14,832 bases of DNA, taken from the NCBI GenBank assembly GCA_030837265.1, contig JAUPKV010000137.1, positions 1 through 14,832 on the forward strand, read 5' to 3'. This document shows positions 5,912 to 13,869 of the stretch, piece by piece; the stretch's first letter is position 1, and each line of letters opens with the position of its first letter. The position numbers and the translations under genes are program-made. Origin of the DNA: Methanobacteriota archaeon. Its GTDB lineage: Archaea; Halobacteriota; Methanosarcinia; Methanosarcinales; Methanosarcinaceae. Below the pieces are notes generated by a model. That model made no database searches. It worked only from the letters and a program-made list of their open reading frames with translations, and was not told the origin of the DNA.

Positions 5912-6433
5912 ATGAAAAAAATATATTTACTGATAATCCTGCTTACAGCTGTGCTTTTTACGGCTGGCTGTTCAGAAAATATTTCCGGAAATTCAATAAG
6001 TTCCGATACTGCCAAAGGAAATATTACTGTTGTAAAAATAACCCAGCTGGAACAGATTAACACATCACTCAATAAAGGTCCGGTCTTTTTGAAAATGGGA
6101 TCCAGATGGTGCCCAGCATGCCGATCTATGAAGCCAATCCTTGAAAATCTTTCAGCCGAATACAGGGGAAATGCCACGATCGCTTCTATAGATGTGGATC
6201 AGAATCCTGAACTTGCAAAATATTTCAGAGTAGAAATTATTCCTGATTCCTGTGTAATCGTGGGCATCGAAAATGGCACCTATATCTACATGCAGGAAAA
6301 CGGGAACGTCAGTATGAACAGATCTAAAGCCAGGATGGTTGGAATAAATAATACTAATGTTAACAACTATTCCGATGAAAAAATGTTTGAAAACATTCTG
6401 GATCAAGCTCTTCTTTGGCAGAGAATCAATTGA
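5912..6433 (+). CDS. Thioredoxin-fold lipoprotein (WCPAC active site)
   Basis: This 173-residue protein has a signal peptide with a Lys-Lys start, a hydrophobic core (residues 4-17) and the lipobox Phe-Thr-Ala-Gly-Cys with Cys-20, so it should be lipid-anchored outside the membrane. A thioredoxin domain follows (about 38-125). It has the strand Val-Phe-Leu-Lys-Met-Gly-Ser, the redox motif Trp-Cys-Pro-Ala-Cys (Cys-67 and Cys-70), Ser-Ile-Asp-Val-Asp-Gln-Asn-Pro-Glu-Leu and the conserved cis-Pro (Pro-111 in Ile-Ile-Pro-Asp). It probably exchanges thiols and disulfides in extracytoplasmic proteins. After the fold there is an Asn-rich insert (about 130-155) and then a final helix. An extra Cys-114 sits just after cis-Pro, which is unusual. 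The ribosome binding site is weak. It is a single-gene unit ahead of valS, with no visible partner such as a DsbB/CcdA-like protein. Confidence 0.9.
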   Translation: MKKIYLLIILLTAVLFTAGCSENISGNSISSDTAKGNITVVKITQLEQINTSLNKGPVFLKMGSRWCPACRSMKPILENLSAEYRGNATIASIDVDQNPELAKYFRVEIIPDSCVIVGIENGTYIYMQENGNVSMNRSKARMVGINNTNVNNYSDEKMFENILDQALLWQRIN

Positions 6434-6539
6434 GTTGTTGATTTCTCTGTCTGCACCAGTACACATCACTAAAACGAACGGTTTATACTCCCGAAAGCTA
6501 TAGAACATTCAAAAATTTACTTTATTTAAAACCAGATAC

Positions 6540-6549
6540 CTTTAAATAA
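6540..6549 (+). promoter_or_regulatory. TATA-like box of valS
   Basis: CTTTAAATAA lies about 70 bases before the valS ATG. A start about 25 bases downstream would give a leader near 45-50 bases. A second candidate (CTTTATACTA, 6578-6587) would place the start very close to the ribosome binding site. Confidence 0.45.
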
Positions 6550-6617
6550 TCGCAAGCACTCTAAGACCCCTATAAATCTTTATACTATTTTCCGATTTCC
6601 AATAGCGGAGTGTCCTT

Positions 6618-9227
6618 ATGTTAGAATCCGAAATTCCAAAAGAATACAATGCAAATGAGGTTGAGGAAAAGTGGATGGATAAATGGGACCTATCCATGTA
6701 TCACTTCAACTGGGGAGAGGATACTCGTCCCCAATATATCATTGATACCCCCCCTCCTTATCCGACAGGAAATTTCCATATCGGAAATGCACTTAATTGG
6801 TGCTATATTGATTTTGTTGCCCGGTACAAACGCATGCGCGGATATAATGTAATGTTTCCGGAAGGCTGGGACTGCCACGGACTGCCAACTGAAGTTAAAG
6901 TTGAAGAGGTACACGGGATAACTAAAAATCAGGTTCCTCGAGCAGAATTCCGGAGGATGTGCAGGGAACTCACGGCAGGAAACATTGAAAAGATGCGTAA
7001 AACAATGCTGCGCCTGGGATTTTCTGTTGACTGGAGTAACGAATATATCACCATGGAGCCGTCATACTACGTAAAGACACAGAAATCTTTTATCAGAATG
7101 TATAATGATGGGTATATCTATCACGAAGATCATCCTGTCAATTGGTGTCCTCGCTGTGAGACAGCCATAGCTTTTGCAGAAGTAGAATATGATGCCGGGC
7201 AAACAAAACTTAATTTTGTCCATTTTGACAAAGTTGACATTGCTACAACAAGGCCAGAACTTATGGCAGCTTGTGTTGCCGTTGCAGTAAGCCCTGAAGA
7301 CGAGCGTTACAAACAGTTTATCGGCAAAGAGATTGAAGTACCTGTCTTTGGACAGAAAGTAGCTCTTATAGCCGATGAAGCTGTCGACCCCGCATTCGGT
7401 ACAGGCGCTGTAATGATCTGTACTTTCGGGGATAAACAGGATGTCCGCTGGTGGGTCAAGTATGGACTGCCTCTGATAAAAGCCATCGATAAACAGGGGA
7501 AAATGACAAAAGCAGCTGGCAAATACGAAGGCATGAATATAAGCGAGTGCAGAAAAGCTGTCATTTCCGATCTTGAAGCTGGCGGTTTCCTGTACGATCA
7601 GAAGCCGCTTGATCAGAATGTTGGGCTCTGCTGGCGCTGCGACACCCCGATAGAAATCCTTTCGGAACCTCAGTGGTTCATAAAGATCAACCATGAAGGC
7701 ATCCTGAAAATCGCAGACGAGATTAACTGGTATCCCGAATATATGAAAGTCAGGCTTCAGAACTGGACAGGTACTATGGAATGGGACTGGTGTATCTCCA
7801 GGCAGAGAATTTTTGCAACTCCTATTCCTATCTGGTATTGTAAGCAGTGTGGAGAAGTCCTGATCGCAGAAGAAAGCTGGCTTCCGATGGACCCGAACGA
7901 AGCAGCCCCAAAGAAAGCCTGTGCATGCGGCTCAACAGAATTCGAACCCGAGACCGATGTGCTTGATACCTGGATGGACTCCTCAATTACTGCTTTGCAT
8001 GTTACTGGCTGGGGAAGTGAGCATGAACTTCGCCTACCATCTCAGATCCGCCCCCAGGGGCATGATATCATTAGAACCTGGGCATTTTATACTATCCTGC
8101 GATCCCTCGCCCTTGAAGGCAAAAGGCCATGGGACTCCATTGTAATCAATGGCATGGTGCTCGGACCGGACGGACATAAAATGAGCAAGTCCCTTGGAAA
8201 TGTTATTTCCCCCGAAGAAGTAACCACACAGCACAGTGCCGATGCTTTCAGGCAGTGGGGAGCTGTTGGCGGCTCCACGGGCTCGGATGTAATGTTCCGC
8301 TGGAAGGATGTCGTATCAGCTTCTCGTTTTCTCCAGAAAATGTGGAGTATCTACCGCTTCTCAATGTCTCATTTAAAGGACTTCGGGCCTGAAGATGCTG
8401 AAAAATTCCAGATCGATTCTCTCCATACAATTGATCTGTGGTTGCTCAGCAAGCTTAACCGACTTGTAGATACTGCCACGAATGAGCTTGACAAGTATCA
8501 GTTTGATTCCACTTTCAAAGCTATCAGAGGCTTTGCCTGGGAAGTTCTTGCAGACAATTATCTTGAGCTCGTGAAGGGAAGACTCTATGGGGGCAAACCT
8601 GAAGACAGGAAAGCTGCTCAGTATGTTCTTTACAGAACCATAGGAACTCTCTCACTTCTGCTTGCACCCTTTACGCCTTTCTTTGCGGAGGAGTTGTATT
8701 CCAGGTTTAGCAATGAAAGTGTCCACATACAGGCCTGGCCTGCAATTGAGGAAAGCTTGATCAGCGAAGAAGCCGAAGCTGCCGGAGAGCTGATTAAGGA
8801 GATCACAAGTGAAGTCCGGAGACACAAGTCCGACCTTGGGATGGCACTTAACGCTCCGCTGAAGAAAATAGAGCTTTATAAGGCAAACGTTGATACCGGG
8901 GATATTGCAGGTGCTACTAACTCGGAAGTTGAACTAATGGAGGGGACTCCTTCCTTTGAATACGTGCCTGTGGAAGTTAAACCCAACATGGGCTTTATTG
9001 GTCCGAATTTCAGGAAGGATGCCGGCGCAATTGTAAAAGCTCTCAAAGACGAGGACCCTGCAATTATTGAAAAACAGGCAGCAGCGGGAATAATAACTGT
9101 TACTATAAACGACAAAGTAATTGATCTTGAACCCCACGCCGTGGAGATAAGAAAGGAAGTAATCTCCGGAGGTAGGGAAGTCGATGTGCTTGAGGTTAGC
9201 AGCGCGATAGTTGTAATAGTAAGGTAA
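6618..9227 (+). CDS. valS: Valyl-tRNA synthetase
   Basis: This class Ia aminoacyl-tRNA synthetase charges tRNA-Val with valine in the cytoplasm. At 869 residues it has the normal archaeal length. The HIGH-type signature reads His-Ile-Gly-Asn (54-57) after Pro-Pro-Pro-Tyr-Pro-Thr-Gly-Asn-Phe, and Lys-Met-Ser-Lys-Ser is at 521-525. Between them lie the CP1 editing domain, with Thr-Thr-Arg-Pro-Glu-Leu and Gly-Thr-Gly-Ala-Val, which clears mischarged threonine. There are also zinc-binding Cys pairs (Cys-Trp-Arg-Cys, Cys-Lys-Gln-Cys with Cys-Ala-Cys). The Trp-rich segment around Trp-Asp-Trp-Cys-Ile-Ser-Arg-Gln is typical of the family. The anticodon-binding helices follow KMSKS, and the C-terminus has a small mixed domain. 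GGAG at 6607-6610 supports the start. It is monocistronic and converges with the archaellum operon; the stops of the two units are only 23 bases apart. Confidence 0.98.
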   Translation: MLESEIPKEYNANEVEEKWMDKWDLSMYHFNWGEDTRPQYIIDTPPPYPTGNFHIGNALNWCYIDFVARYKRMRGYNVMFPEGWDCHGLPTEVKVEEVHGITKNQVPRAEFRRMCRELTAGNIEKMRKTMLRLGFSVDWSNEYITMEPSYYVKTQKSFIRMYNDGYIYHEDHPVNWCPRCETAIAFAEVEYDAGQTKLNFVHFDKVDIATTRPELMAACVAVAVSPEDERYKQFIGKEIEVPVFGQKVALIADEAVDPAFGTGAVMICTFGDKQDVRWWVKYGLPLIKAIDKQGKMTKAAGKYEGMNISECRKAVISDLEAGGFLYDQKPLDQNVGLCWRCDTPIEILSEPQWFIKINHEGILKIADEINWYPEYMKVRLQNWTGTMEWDWCISRQRIFATPIPIWYCKQCGEVLIAEESWLPMDPNEAAPKKACACGSTEFEPETDVLDTWMDSSITALHVTGWGSEHELRLPSQIRPQGHDIIRTWAFYTILRSLALEGKRPWDSIVINGMVLGPDGHKMSKSLGNVISPEEVTTQHSADAFRQWGAVGGSTGSDVMFRWKDVVSASRFLQKMWSIYRFSMSHLKDFGPEDAEKFQIDSLHTIDLWLLSKLNRLVDTATNELDKYQFDSTFKAIRGFAWEVLADNYLELVKGRLYGGKPEDRKAAQYVLYRTIGTLSLLLAPFTPFFAEELYSRFSNESVHIQAWPAIEESLISEEAEAAGELIKEITSEVRRHKSDLGMALNAPLKKIELYKANVDTGDIAGATNSEVELMEGTPSFEYVPVEVKPNMGFIGPNFRKDAGAIVKALKDEDPAIIEKQAAAGIITVTINDKVIDLEPHAVEIRKEVISGGREVDVLEVSSAIVVIVR

Positions 9228-9241
9228 GCACACGCTTACCT
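9222..9241 (+). terminator. Perfect hairpin over the valS stop codon
   Basis: AGGTAAGC (9222-9229) and GCTTACCT (9234-9241) form a perfect 8-bp stem with a 4-base loop; the TAA stop of valS lies inside the left arm. The T-rich CTTTAATATTT follows on the plus strand. It lies between two converging units and ends 10 bases before the last codon of the minus-strand operon, so it may help end both transcripts. Confidence 0.5.
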
Positions 9242-9250
9242 CTTTAATAT

Positions 9251-9439
9251 TTAACCTCTTTTTACCAGCATCAAAGAAAAAGAAAGTATAAGAAGCGCTG
9301 CATAGAACATGATACTGTAATCTAATCTGTTAAATGTAGACAGCCATGTATATACAAGCATTGTGCCTGCAAATACAGCCAAAACTATAAGTCCGATATA
9401 TTTTGCATCAATTTTTGAATCTACATCTACGTCTCCCAT
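9251..9439 (-). CDS. Two-helix small membrane protein at the end of the archaellum operon
   Basis: This encodes 62 residues starting MGDVDVDSKI. The acidic N-terminus is followed by a hydrophobic segment at about 14-32, a short polar loop (Ser-Thr-Phe-Asn-Arg-Leu-Asp) and a second segment at about 41-58, ending Lys-Arg-Gly. I place the start at ATG 9439 because AAAGGTAAGTGAT immediately upstream provides a good ribosome binding site. An upstream GTG (9448) would add three residues but lies inside that site. The gap from the preceding gene is 18 bases, so it is probably the last cistron of the flaGHIJ transcript. I do not recognise the family. Its size and position suggest an accessory subunit near the FlaJ platform or the anchor protein encoded just before it; this is inference. 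Confidence 0.7.
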   Translation of the reverse strand: MGDVDVDSKIDAKYIGLIVLAVFAGTMLVYTWLSTFNRLDYSIMFYAALLILSFSLMLVKRG

Positions 9440-9457
9440 TCTTATCACTTACCTTTG

Positions 9458-10357
9458 TTAATTTTTCGAATATTGTTTGAATTGCTTCAACCTTTTAAGT
9501 GTGCCCTCAAGGTCGGATTTGAGTGATTTAATCTCCAAATCTTCACCCTGCATCGAAGTCATAAAATCGATTTTCTTCTCTTTCTTTATGATAATATCTT
9601 TCTTTAGAGAATCCAGCAGACTATCAGTATCATCACCTAAAGCTATTTTTTCAGCTCCCGAATCAAATAACGCATTCTCTTCAGGAGATTCATCGTTCAA
9701 TTCCTCGAATCCGATATCAAAATCATTTTTATCAAAATCATTTTTATCAAATTCCAAATCCGCGTTCATTAACGCTGCGTTTTTATTTTTAAGACTACTT
9801 GCAGTAGACATCTCACTTAAAACATTATCATCGAAGTCCAATTCATCTTTTTTCGAGTCTACAACCCTATCAATATCAAAACTGCTAATTTTTTCATTTT
9901 CATTAAATTTAGATGTCTTTGCTTTTTTGTTTGGTTGCAAGGCAGAATTTTCATTACCAAACTTATTCTTTTTGCCGCGCATTGAAAATGAAAAAGATGA
10001 GATTTTACTTTTTACAGTTCCAAATATTTTTGGGATTCCACCTGTTGATTTAAGAGGTTTTATTTCACTGCTTTCAGGACTGTGTTTTTTCATCCTTTCA
10101 GGGATCAGACTGCTTAACTTCTTGCTGTACTCTGAAAAATTACTCGTATATTTAGAACTGAAATCCTGAATCTTCTGGATCAAATTAGAGGAAGGTCTCT
10201 CATTCCCGATTTTAACCTGGATTTTATTTTCACCTTTACGTTTATCATAGAAAGTTGCTATTCCCATCACCGATAGAGTTACAAAAATTCCTATAATAAT
10301 TGGAAAATTTGATCCGATTATAGAGCTTAAATTCACAGTTACGACACTAGAATCCAT
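9458..10357 (-). CDS. Membrane-anchored protein with basic and acidic disordered regions, downstream of flaJ
   Basis: This 299-residue protein has one membrane helix near the N-terminus (about 18-37) followed by Asp-Lys-Arg-Lys, which places the long remainder in the cytoplasm. Residues 41-155 are basic and rich in Ser and Lys. Residues 160-255 are strongly acidic and contain a duplicated Asp-Lys-Asn-Asp-Phe unit (204-213). A charged helix at about 272-295, with Leu/Ile at heptad-like spacing, suggests a coiled coil. No family is recognised. The ATG lies 12 bases after the flaJ stop, and its ribosome binding site (GAGGATG) overlaps that TGA, which implies translational coupling. The context suggests a scaffold or adaptor on the cytoplasmic face of the archaellum motor, perhaps doing the job of FlaC/D/E, but there is no visible sequence match to those proteins. 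Confidence 0.8.
   Translation of the reverse strand: MDSSVVTVNLSSIIGSNFPIIIGIFVTLSVMGIATFYDKRKGENKIQVKIGNERPSSNLIQKIQDFSSKYTSNFSEYSKKLSSLIPERMKKHSPESSEIKPLKSTGGIPKIFGTVKSKISSFSFSMRGKKNKFGNENSALQPNKKAKTSKFNENEKISSFDIDRVVDSKKDELDFDDNVLSEMSTASSLKNKNAALMNADLEFDKNDFDKNDFDIGFEELNDESPEENALFDSGAEKIALGDDTDSLLDSLKKDIIIKKEKKIDFMTSMQGEDLEIKSLKSDLEGTLKRLKQFKQYSKN
9716..9751 (-). repeat. In-frame 15-bp tandem duplication
   Basis: ATCAAAATCATTTTT (plus-strand reading) occurs at 9716-9730 and 9731-9745, with a 6-base start of a third copy to 9751. On the coding strand it yields two Asp-Lys-Asn-Asp-Phe units in the acidic region of the membrane-anchored protein. The copies are identical, which points to a recent duplication. 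Confidence 0.85.
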
Positions 10358-10369
10358 TTTAACACATCC

Positions 10370-11989
10370 TCATAAACCATTCATCAAACTATTGAACGAA
10401 AAAGTTCGCTCTACCAGAGGAGGAATACCGATCATTAGAATGCCAGAAAGGACGAATAGAATCACACCATAATATAATACTAAATATATTGGCCCTCCTT
10501 TAACCACAACAATTGCCAGTATATTAGTCAAAGTTATAACAATTATTGAAACTATAACAAACTGTCCCAGTAATTCAACGGGAACCCCTCCAAATATGCC
10601 CAGGTTCATACCAGCCATACCACCTGGTATGGATTCCAGTTGTGTGCCGGAAATATTAAATTGAGCAAATAATTTAGTGATAACGTTTGTAAAAATTGTC
10701 AGAATCTGACCTATAAAAAGCAAGAGAGCAACCATTGATACATGGAGAGGTATTACAAGACTGGTAAATGCTTTAGAGATACGTTCTCTTTTCATTCTTA
10801 AGAGCACCAGATCAAGATTGGACGAACTTACAAGTTCTCCTATCACTTCAGCATCCCCTCCTAAATTTATGGCATCTACAAAAACATTTGATAATTTATA
10901 AATCAAATAACTGCCAGTTTCTCCAACAAACTTCTCCCAGCACAACTTTGGATCCAGACCGGATGCCAGTCTCTTGTAAAGCTGCTGGCTCATCTCTCTA
11001 AGTTCTCCAAGATTTTTAGGATCGATTTTTAAAAGAGCTTTGGGCACTGTCAGCCCTGAGCCACTAACAATGGATCCAAGACTTCTTATGAATGTAGTAA
11101 AGCTTTCATCTCTAGCATCTATTTTTTTAGCATCTCTGCTTGCATAAATTCCAACCGGCAGCATAATTAGTCCTGTCAGAATCATTCCAATTCCTTTGAT
11201 ATCAATTAAAAACTGTAAAGAACCGACAAAAGCCGGAATAATCGTGAACAAAATAATAATTAAAGTTGAGAGAATAAGTGTATGAGGAAGCCACTTATAG
11301 ATGAAAATCTGCTCTTTAGATTTTATTTTTAAACTATGGGCTTTAGTATCCTTAGGAGAGGCTGAATAAAGCAAAGTTACACCAAGAACAGACATTGCAG
11401 TAATAATAAACGCCGTGCCCTGCAATGTGCGCGCTGGGTTGCCCAGATTATACAGGATAACCGAAAGCAATATAATTATAGATACGAGAGATGTGGAAAC
11501 AAGTAATGCCGTAAAAGCGTTCGACCATTCTTTCGTGGTATCGAGATCTCGTTCGTATTCATCCTGTCTTTTTGTTTTAAATAAGATCCACTCTTTTCTA
11601 AGAAATTCATTGTCCGGTTCCCCGGCAGCAATAGCATTTGCTAACCTGTTTAGCAACTCCTTTAATCTCTCATTAGTTACTTTTTCTGAGATCAATTCAC
11701 ATGCATGGGCATAATCATAATGCCAGTTCTGAGCCAATTCTCGGATTTGATTAAAGTATATACTTGGACAATACTCCTTTTTTTCGGAGATACTTACAAA
11801 TATTCTATCTCTTGTCAGATTAGCTGTGGAAATAGATGCCATATAAGTGAGTGAAAAGAGTAAATCGTTACTCATATAGAGTTCATCCATGTAATTTTTA
11901 TATTTAAGAGAAAGCTTATCAAGAACAAGTTGTATGCTAAACCTCTTTTTGAGATTGCTTTTTCGTTCAGATGTTTCCACTGTGATCAC
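10370..11989 (-). CDS. flaJ: Archaellum membrane platform protein FlaJ/ArlJ
   Basis: FlaJ is the polytopic core of the archaellum motor, related to the TadC/GspF platform proteins of type IV pili; it is thought to pass the force from the FlaI ATPase to the filament. The 539 residues have an N-terminal cytoplasmic part (1-155), about four membrane helices (158-182, 190-210, 236-258, 266-284), a cytoplasmic helical T2SF-type domain (290-405, with Gly-Ser-Gly-Leu-Thr-Val-Pro and Asn-Leu-Gly-Gly-Asp-Ala) and three more helices (408-435, 471-496, 501-524). The length is typical. The start is uncertain: the GTG at 11989 lies inside a near-perfect ribosome binding site (GGTGATC), and the GTG at 11980 follows that site, so the protein may start three residues later. 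It begins a few bases after the flaI stop, which implies coupling. Confidence 0.96.
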   Translation of the reverse strand: MITVETSERKSNLKKRFSIQLVLDKLSLKYKNYMDELYMSNDLLFSLTYMASISTANLTRDRIFVSISEKKEYCPSIYFNQIRELAQNWHYDYAHACELISEKVTNERLKELLNRLANAIAAGEPDNEFLRKEWILFKTKRQDEYERDLDTTKEWSNAFTALLVSTSLVSIIILLSVILYNLGNPARTLQGTAFIITAMSVLGVTLLYSASPKDTKAHSLKIKSKEQIFIYKWLPHTLILSTLIIILFTIIPAFVGSLQFLIDIKGIGMILTGLIMLPVGIYASRDAKKIDARDESFTTFIRSLGSIVSGSGLTVPKALLKIDPKNLGELREMSQQLYKRLASGLDPKLCWEKFVGETGSYLIYKLSNVFVDAINLGGDAEVIGELVSSSNLDLVLLRMKRERISKAFTSLVIPLHVSMVALLLFIGQILTIFTNVITKLFAQFNISGTQLESIPGGMAGMNLGIFGGVPVELLGQFVIVSIIVITLTNILAIVVVKGGPIYLVLYYGVILFVLSGILMIGIPPLVERTFSFNSLMNGL

Positions 11990-11993
11990 CGGC

Positions 11994-13844
11994 TTAGAAT
12001 TGAATTCTCAGCATGCCGCGCTTTGTTATCTTTGCAATAGTATTGAAAACTTCGTAATAATCTACGACTCCCTCTTCACTCAATCTTTCTAAAATTTTTG
12101 CTCTCTTTTCGATTTCTTCATAAATTACTTTTTTCTTCTTACCTGGAATTCCCAGCCTTGTAGCTATTTTTTGTTCAAGAAGATATGAACTGCCCATGGC
12201 ACTGAAAGTAAAATTATCGGCAACAGGGTCCCATGAGAAAGCCTCAATGAAAGAAATGCCACCTTTATCGGGGTTAAATCCGATGACCTCATTTACGCTG
12301 AGTACTCTTCTTACGAGTTTACCATCAGGTCTCCTGACTGCGGATTGTATTATAACAAAATTTAGATTGTCTATGTATGTTTTGGGGATATTTATAGGAT
12401 CAGCAGTGACCCTCTGAATCAACTTCTCCACAGTTGCAGCGTGAAAAGTCGACATAACAGGGTGCCCGGTTTGCATGGCTTGAAATGCAACGTTTCCCTC
12501 AACCCCTCGGATTTCTCCCACGATGATGTAGTTTGGTCTCTGCCTCAATGCAGCTTTGAGCAGGTCAAACATTGTAACATCCGAACCGCTGCCTTCTCCG
12601 GTCTTCCCACTTCGCGTGCTGCCTCTTGTGGTTTCCCTTGTCCAGTTTTTGTGTGGGATCTGCAGTTCGGGAGTATCTTCAATAGAAACCAGTTTAGCAT
12701 CAGGGGTTATAAATGCCGTAATCCCATTCAATGTAGTCGTTTTACCACTTGCTGTTTCCCCACAGATGAAACCGCTCATGCCTTCAGAGATAAGGATCCA
12801 GAGGTAAGCTGCAACCATAAAATTAAGAGTTCCGCTTTGGCAAATCTGAACAATACTAAACGGAGTATCGTTGAACTTTCTTATGGTGAAATTACTTCCG
12901 TTTTTGCTGACGTCATCCCCAAAAACGATATTTATTCTCGACCCATCCGGAAGTGTAGCGTCCACAATAGGGTTTTTGAAAGTAATTGGTTTTCCAATCC
13001 TTTCTGCAAGCCTTATAACGTATTGATTGAGTATTTCATTATCATTAAATTCGATAATACTTCTCAGGCCTTTGAACACTTTATGTTCAATAAAGATCGG
13101 TCCTAAGCCGTTACAGGTAATATCTTCAATATGCCTGTCGTGAATATAGGGATCAAGGAATCCCACTCCAATCTTATCCCTGATAATTGAATATTTTAAA
13201 GCTTCATAATGTTCTTTCGGAAGATAAATATGGTTATCCTCTTTTTTATTTCCACTTAAAAAGGATGCAGACCCTAACAATTTTTTGAACCCCGAAACGG
13301 AATCGGGGGCAGAAGTAATATTTTTCGTCTGGCTAGTGATTATGCAAATTGAATCCAGCGCATCCCTTAATATCTTCTCTTTTTCCTCCACGTTTGCAGG
13401 ATCGAAATCAACTCCTGTGAGATAATCAACCAGCTTAATTTCAAGCTGTTTTATAAGATTTCCAACCCCTGTCAGAAGTATGGGTTCTATAGGGATATAG
13501 AAGTTCCTTACATCGTTTTTATTCGGATATATATGAACATAAGTCTGGTCGTTAACTTTGTAGATTAAATTCGCATCCTGTATCTCACCATGTTTTGATT
13601 CAAGCTTGGAGATAAATCTGGGTATACCCATGGTATCAATGGGCAGTATATGCAGGTATTCGAGGAGATGGAGATTAGTTTCGACTTCTTTTTTTACTTC
13701 TGGCGGAAGGAGTTTGTAAAGATTACAGGTTTTCAAATTTGAGTGGTCATGTCCATCATACTTTTTTGGTTTAAATGGAAAATTTGTAAATACTCCCGTC
13801 GAATGACCATCTTCTAAACTGAGCTTTTCCTCAATGCTGTCCAT
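11994..13844 (-). CDS. flaI: Archaellum motor ATPase FlaI/ArlI
   Basis: FlaI is the hexameric secretion-superfamily ATPase that powers both assembly and rotation of the archaellum. The 616-residue protein has an N-terminal domain (about 40-330) and a C-terminal RecA-like domain. Visible motifs are Walker A Gly-Glu-Thr-Ala-Ser-Gly-Lys-Thr (362-369), the Asp box Ile-Glu-Asp-Thr-Pro-Glu (388-393), Walker B Tyr-Ile-Ile-Val-Gly-Glu-Ile-Arg-Gly (439-447) and the His box Thr-Gly-His-Pro-Val-Met-Ser-Thr-Phe-His (459-468). It appears longer than the 510-555 residues I recall for Sulfolobus and Methanocaldococcus FlaI, with extra N-terminal residues and a Ser/Gly/Lys-rich linker at 172-205. The ATG at 13844 has an AGGA-type site upstream, and 25 bases separate it from flaH. 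The presence of flaH next door distinguishes it from pilus ATPases. Confidence 0.97.
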   Translation of the reverse strand: MDSIEEKLSLEDGHSTGVFTNFPFKPKKYDGHDHSNLKTCNLYKLLPPEVKKEVETNLHLLEYLHILPIDTMGIPRFISKLESKHGEIQDANLIYKVNDQTYVHIYPNKNDVRNFYIPIEPILLTGVGNLIKQLEIKLVDYLTGVDFDPANVEEKEKILRDALDSICIITSQTKNITSAPDSVSGFKKLLGSASFLSGNKKEDNHIYLPKEHYEALKYSIIRDKIGVGFLDPYIHDRHIEDITCNGLGPIFIEHKVFKGLRSIIEFNDNEILNQYVIRLAERIGKPITFKNPIVDATLPDGSRINIVFGDDVSKNGSNFTIRKFNDTPFSIVQICQSGTLNFMVAAYLWILISEGMSGFICGETASGKTTTLNGITAFITPDAKLVSIEDTPELQIPHKNWTRETTRGSTRSGKTGEGSGSDVTMFDLLKAALRQRPNYIIVGEIRGVEGNVAFQAMQTGHPVMSTFHAATVEKLIQRVTADPINIPKTYIDNLNFVIIQSAVRRPDGKLVRRVLSVNEVIGFNPDKGGISFIEAFSWDPVADNFTFSAMGSSYLLEQKIATRLGIPGKKKKVIYEEIEKRAKILERLSEEGVVDYYEVFNTIAKITKRGMLRIQF

Positions 13845-13869
13845 GTTTTTTCCTAAACTCCTTAAACAC

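Noticed and set aside
6152..6508. 118-codon minus-strand frame opposite the thioredoxin-like gene
   Set aside because: It is the antisense shadow of a gene with clear domain motifs and has no translation signal or family.
7062..7694. 210-codon minus-strand frame opposite valS
   Set aside because: Long antisense frame produced by valS codon bias; no ribosome binding site or motif, and valS is unambiguous.
9477..10169. 230-codon Ser/Phe/Leu-rich plus-strand frame
   Set aside because: It is the complement of a Lys/Glu/Asp/Ser-rich coding region, which naturally gives a Phe/Leu/Ser-rich open frame. The minus-strand gene fits the operon and has a proper ribosome binding site.
12441..13106. 221-codon plus-strand frame opposite flaI
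   Set aside because: Antisense to the conserved ATPase domain, including the Walker motifs; the composition is odd and no family is recognised.
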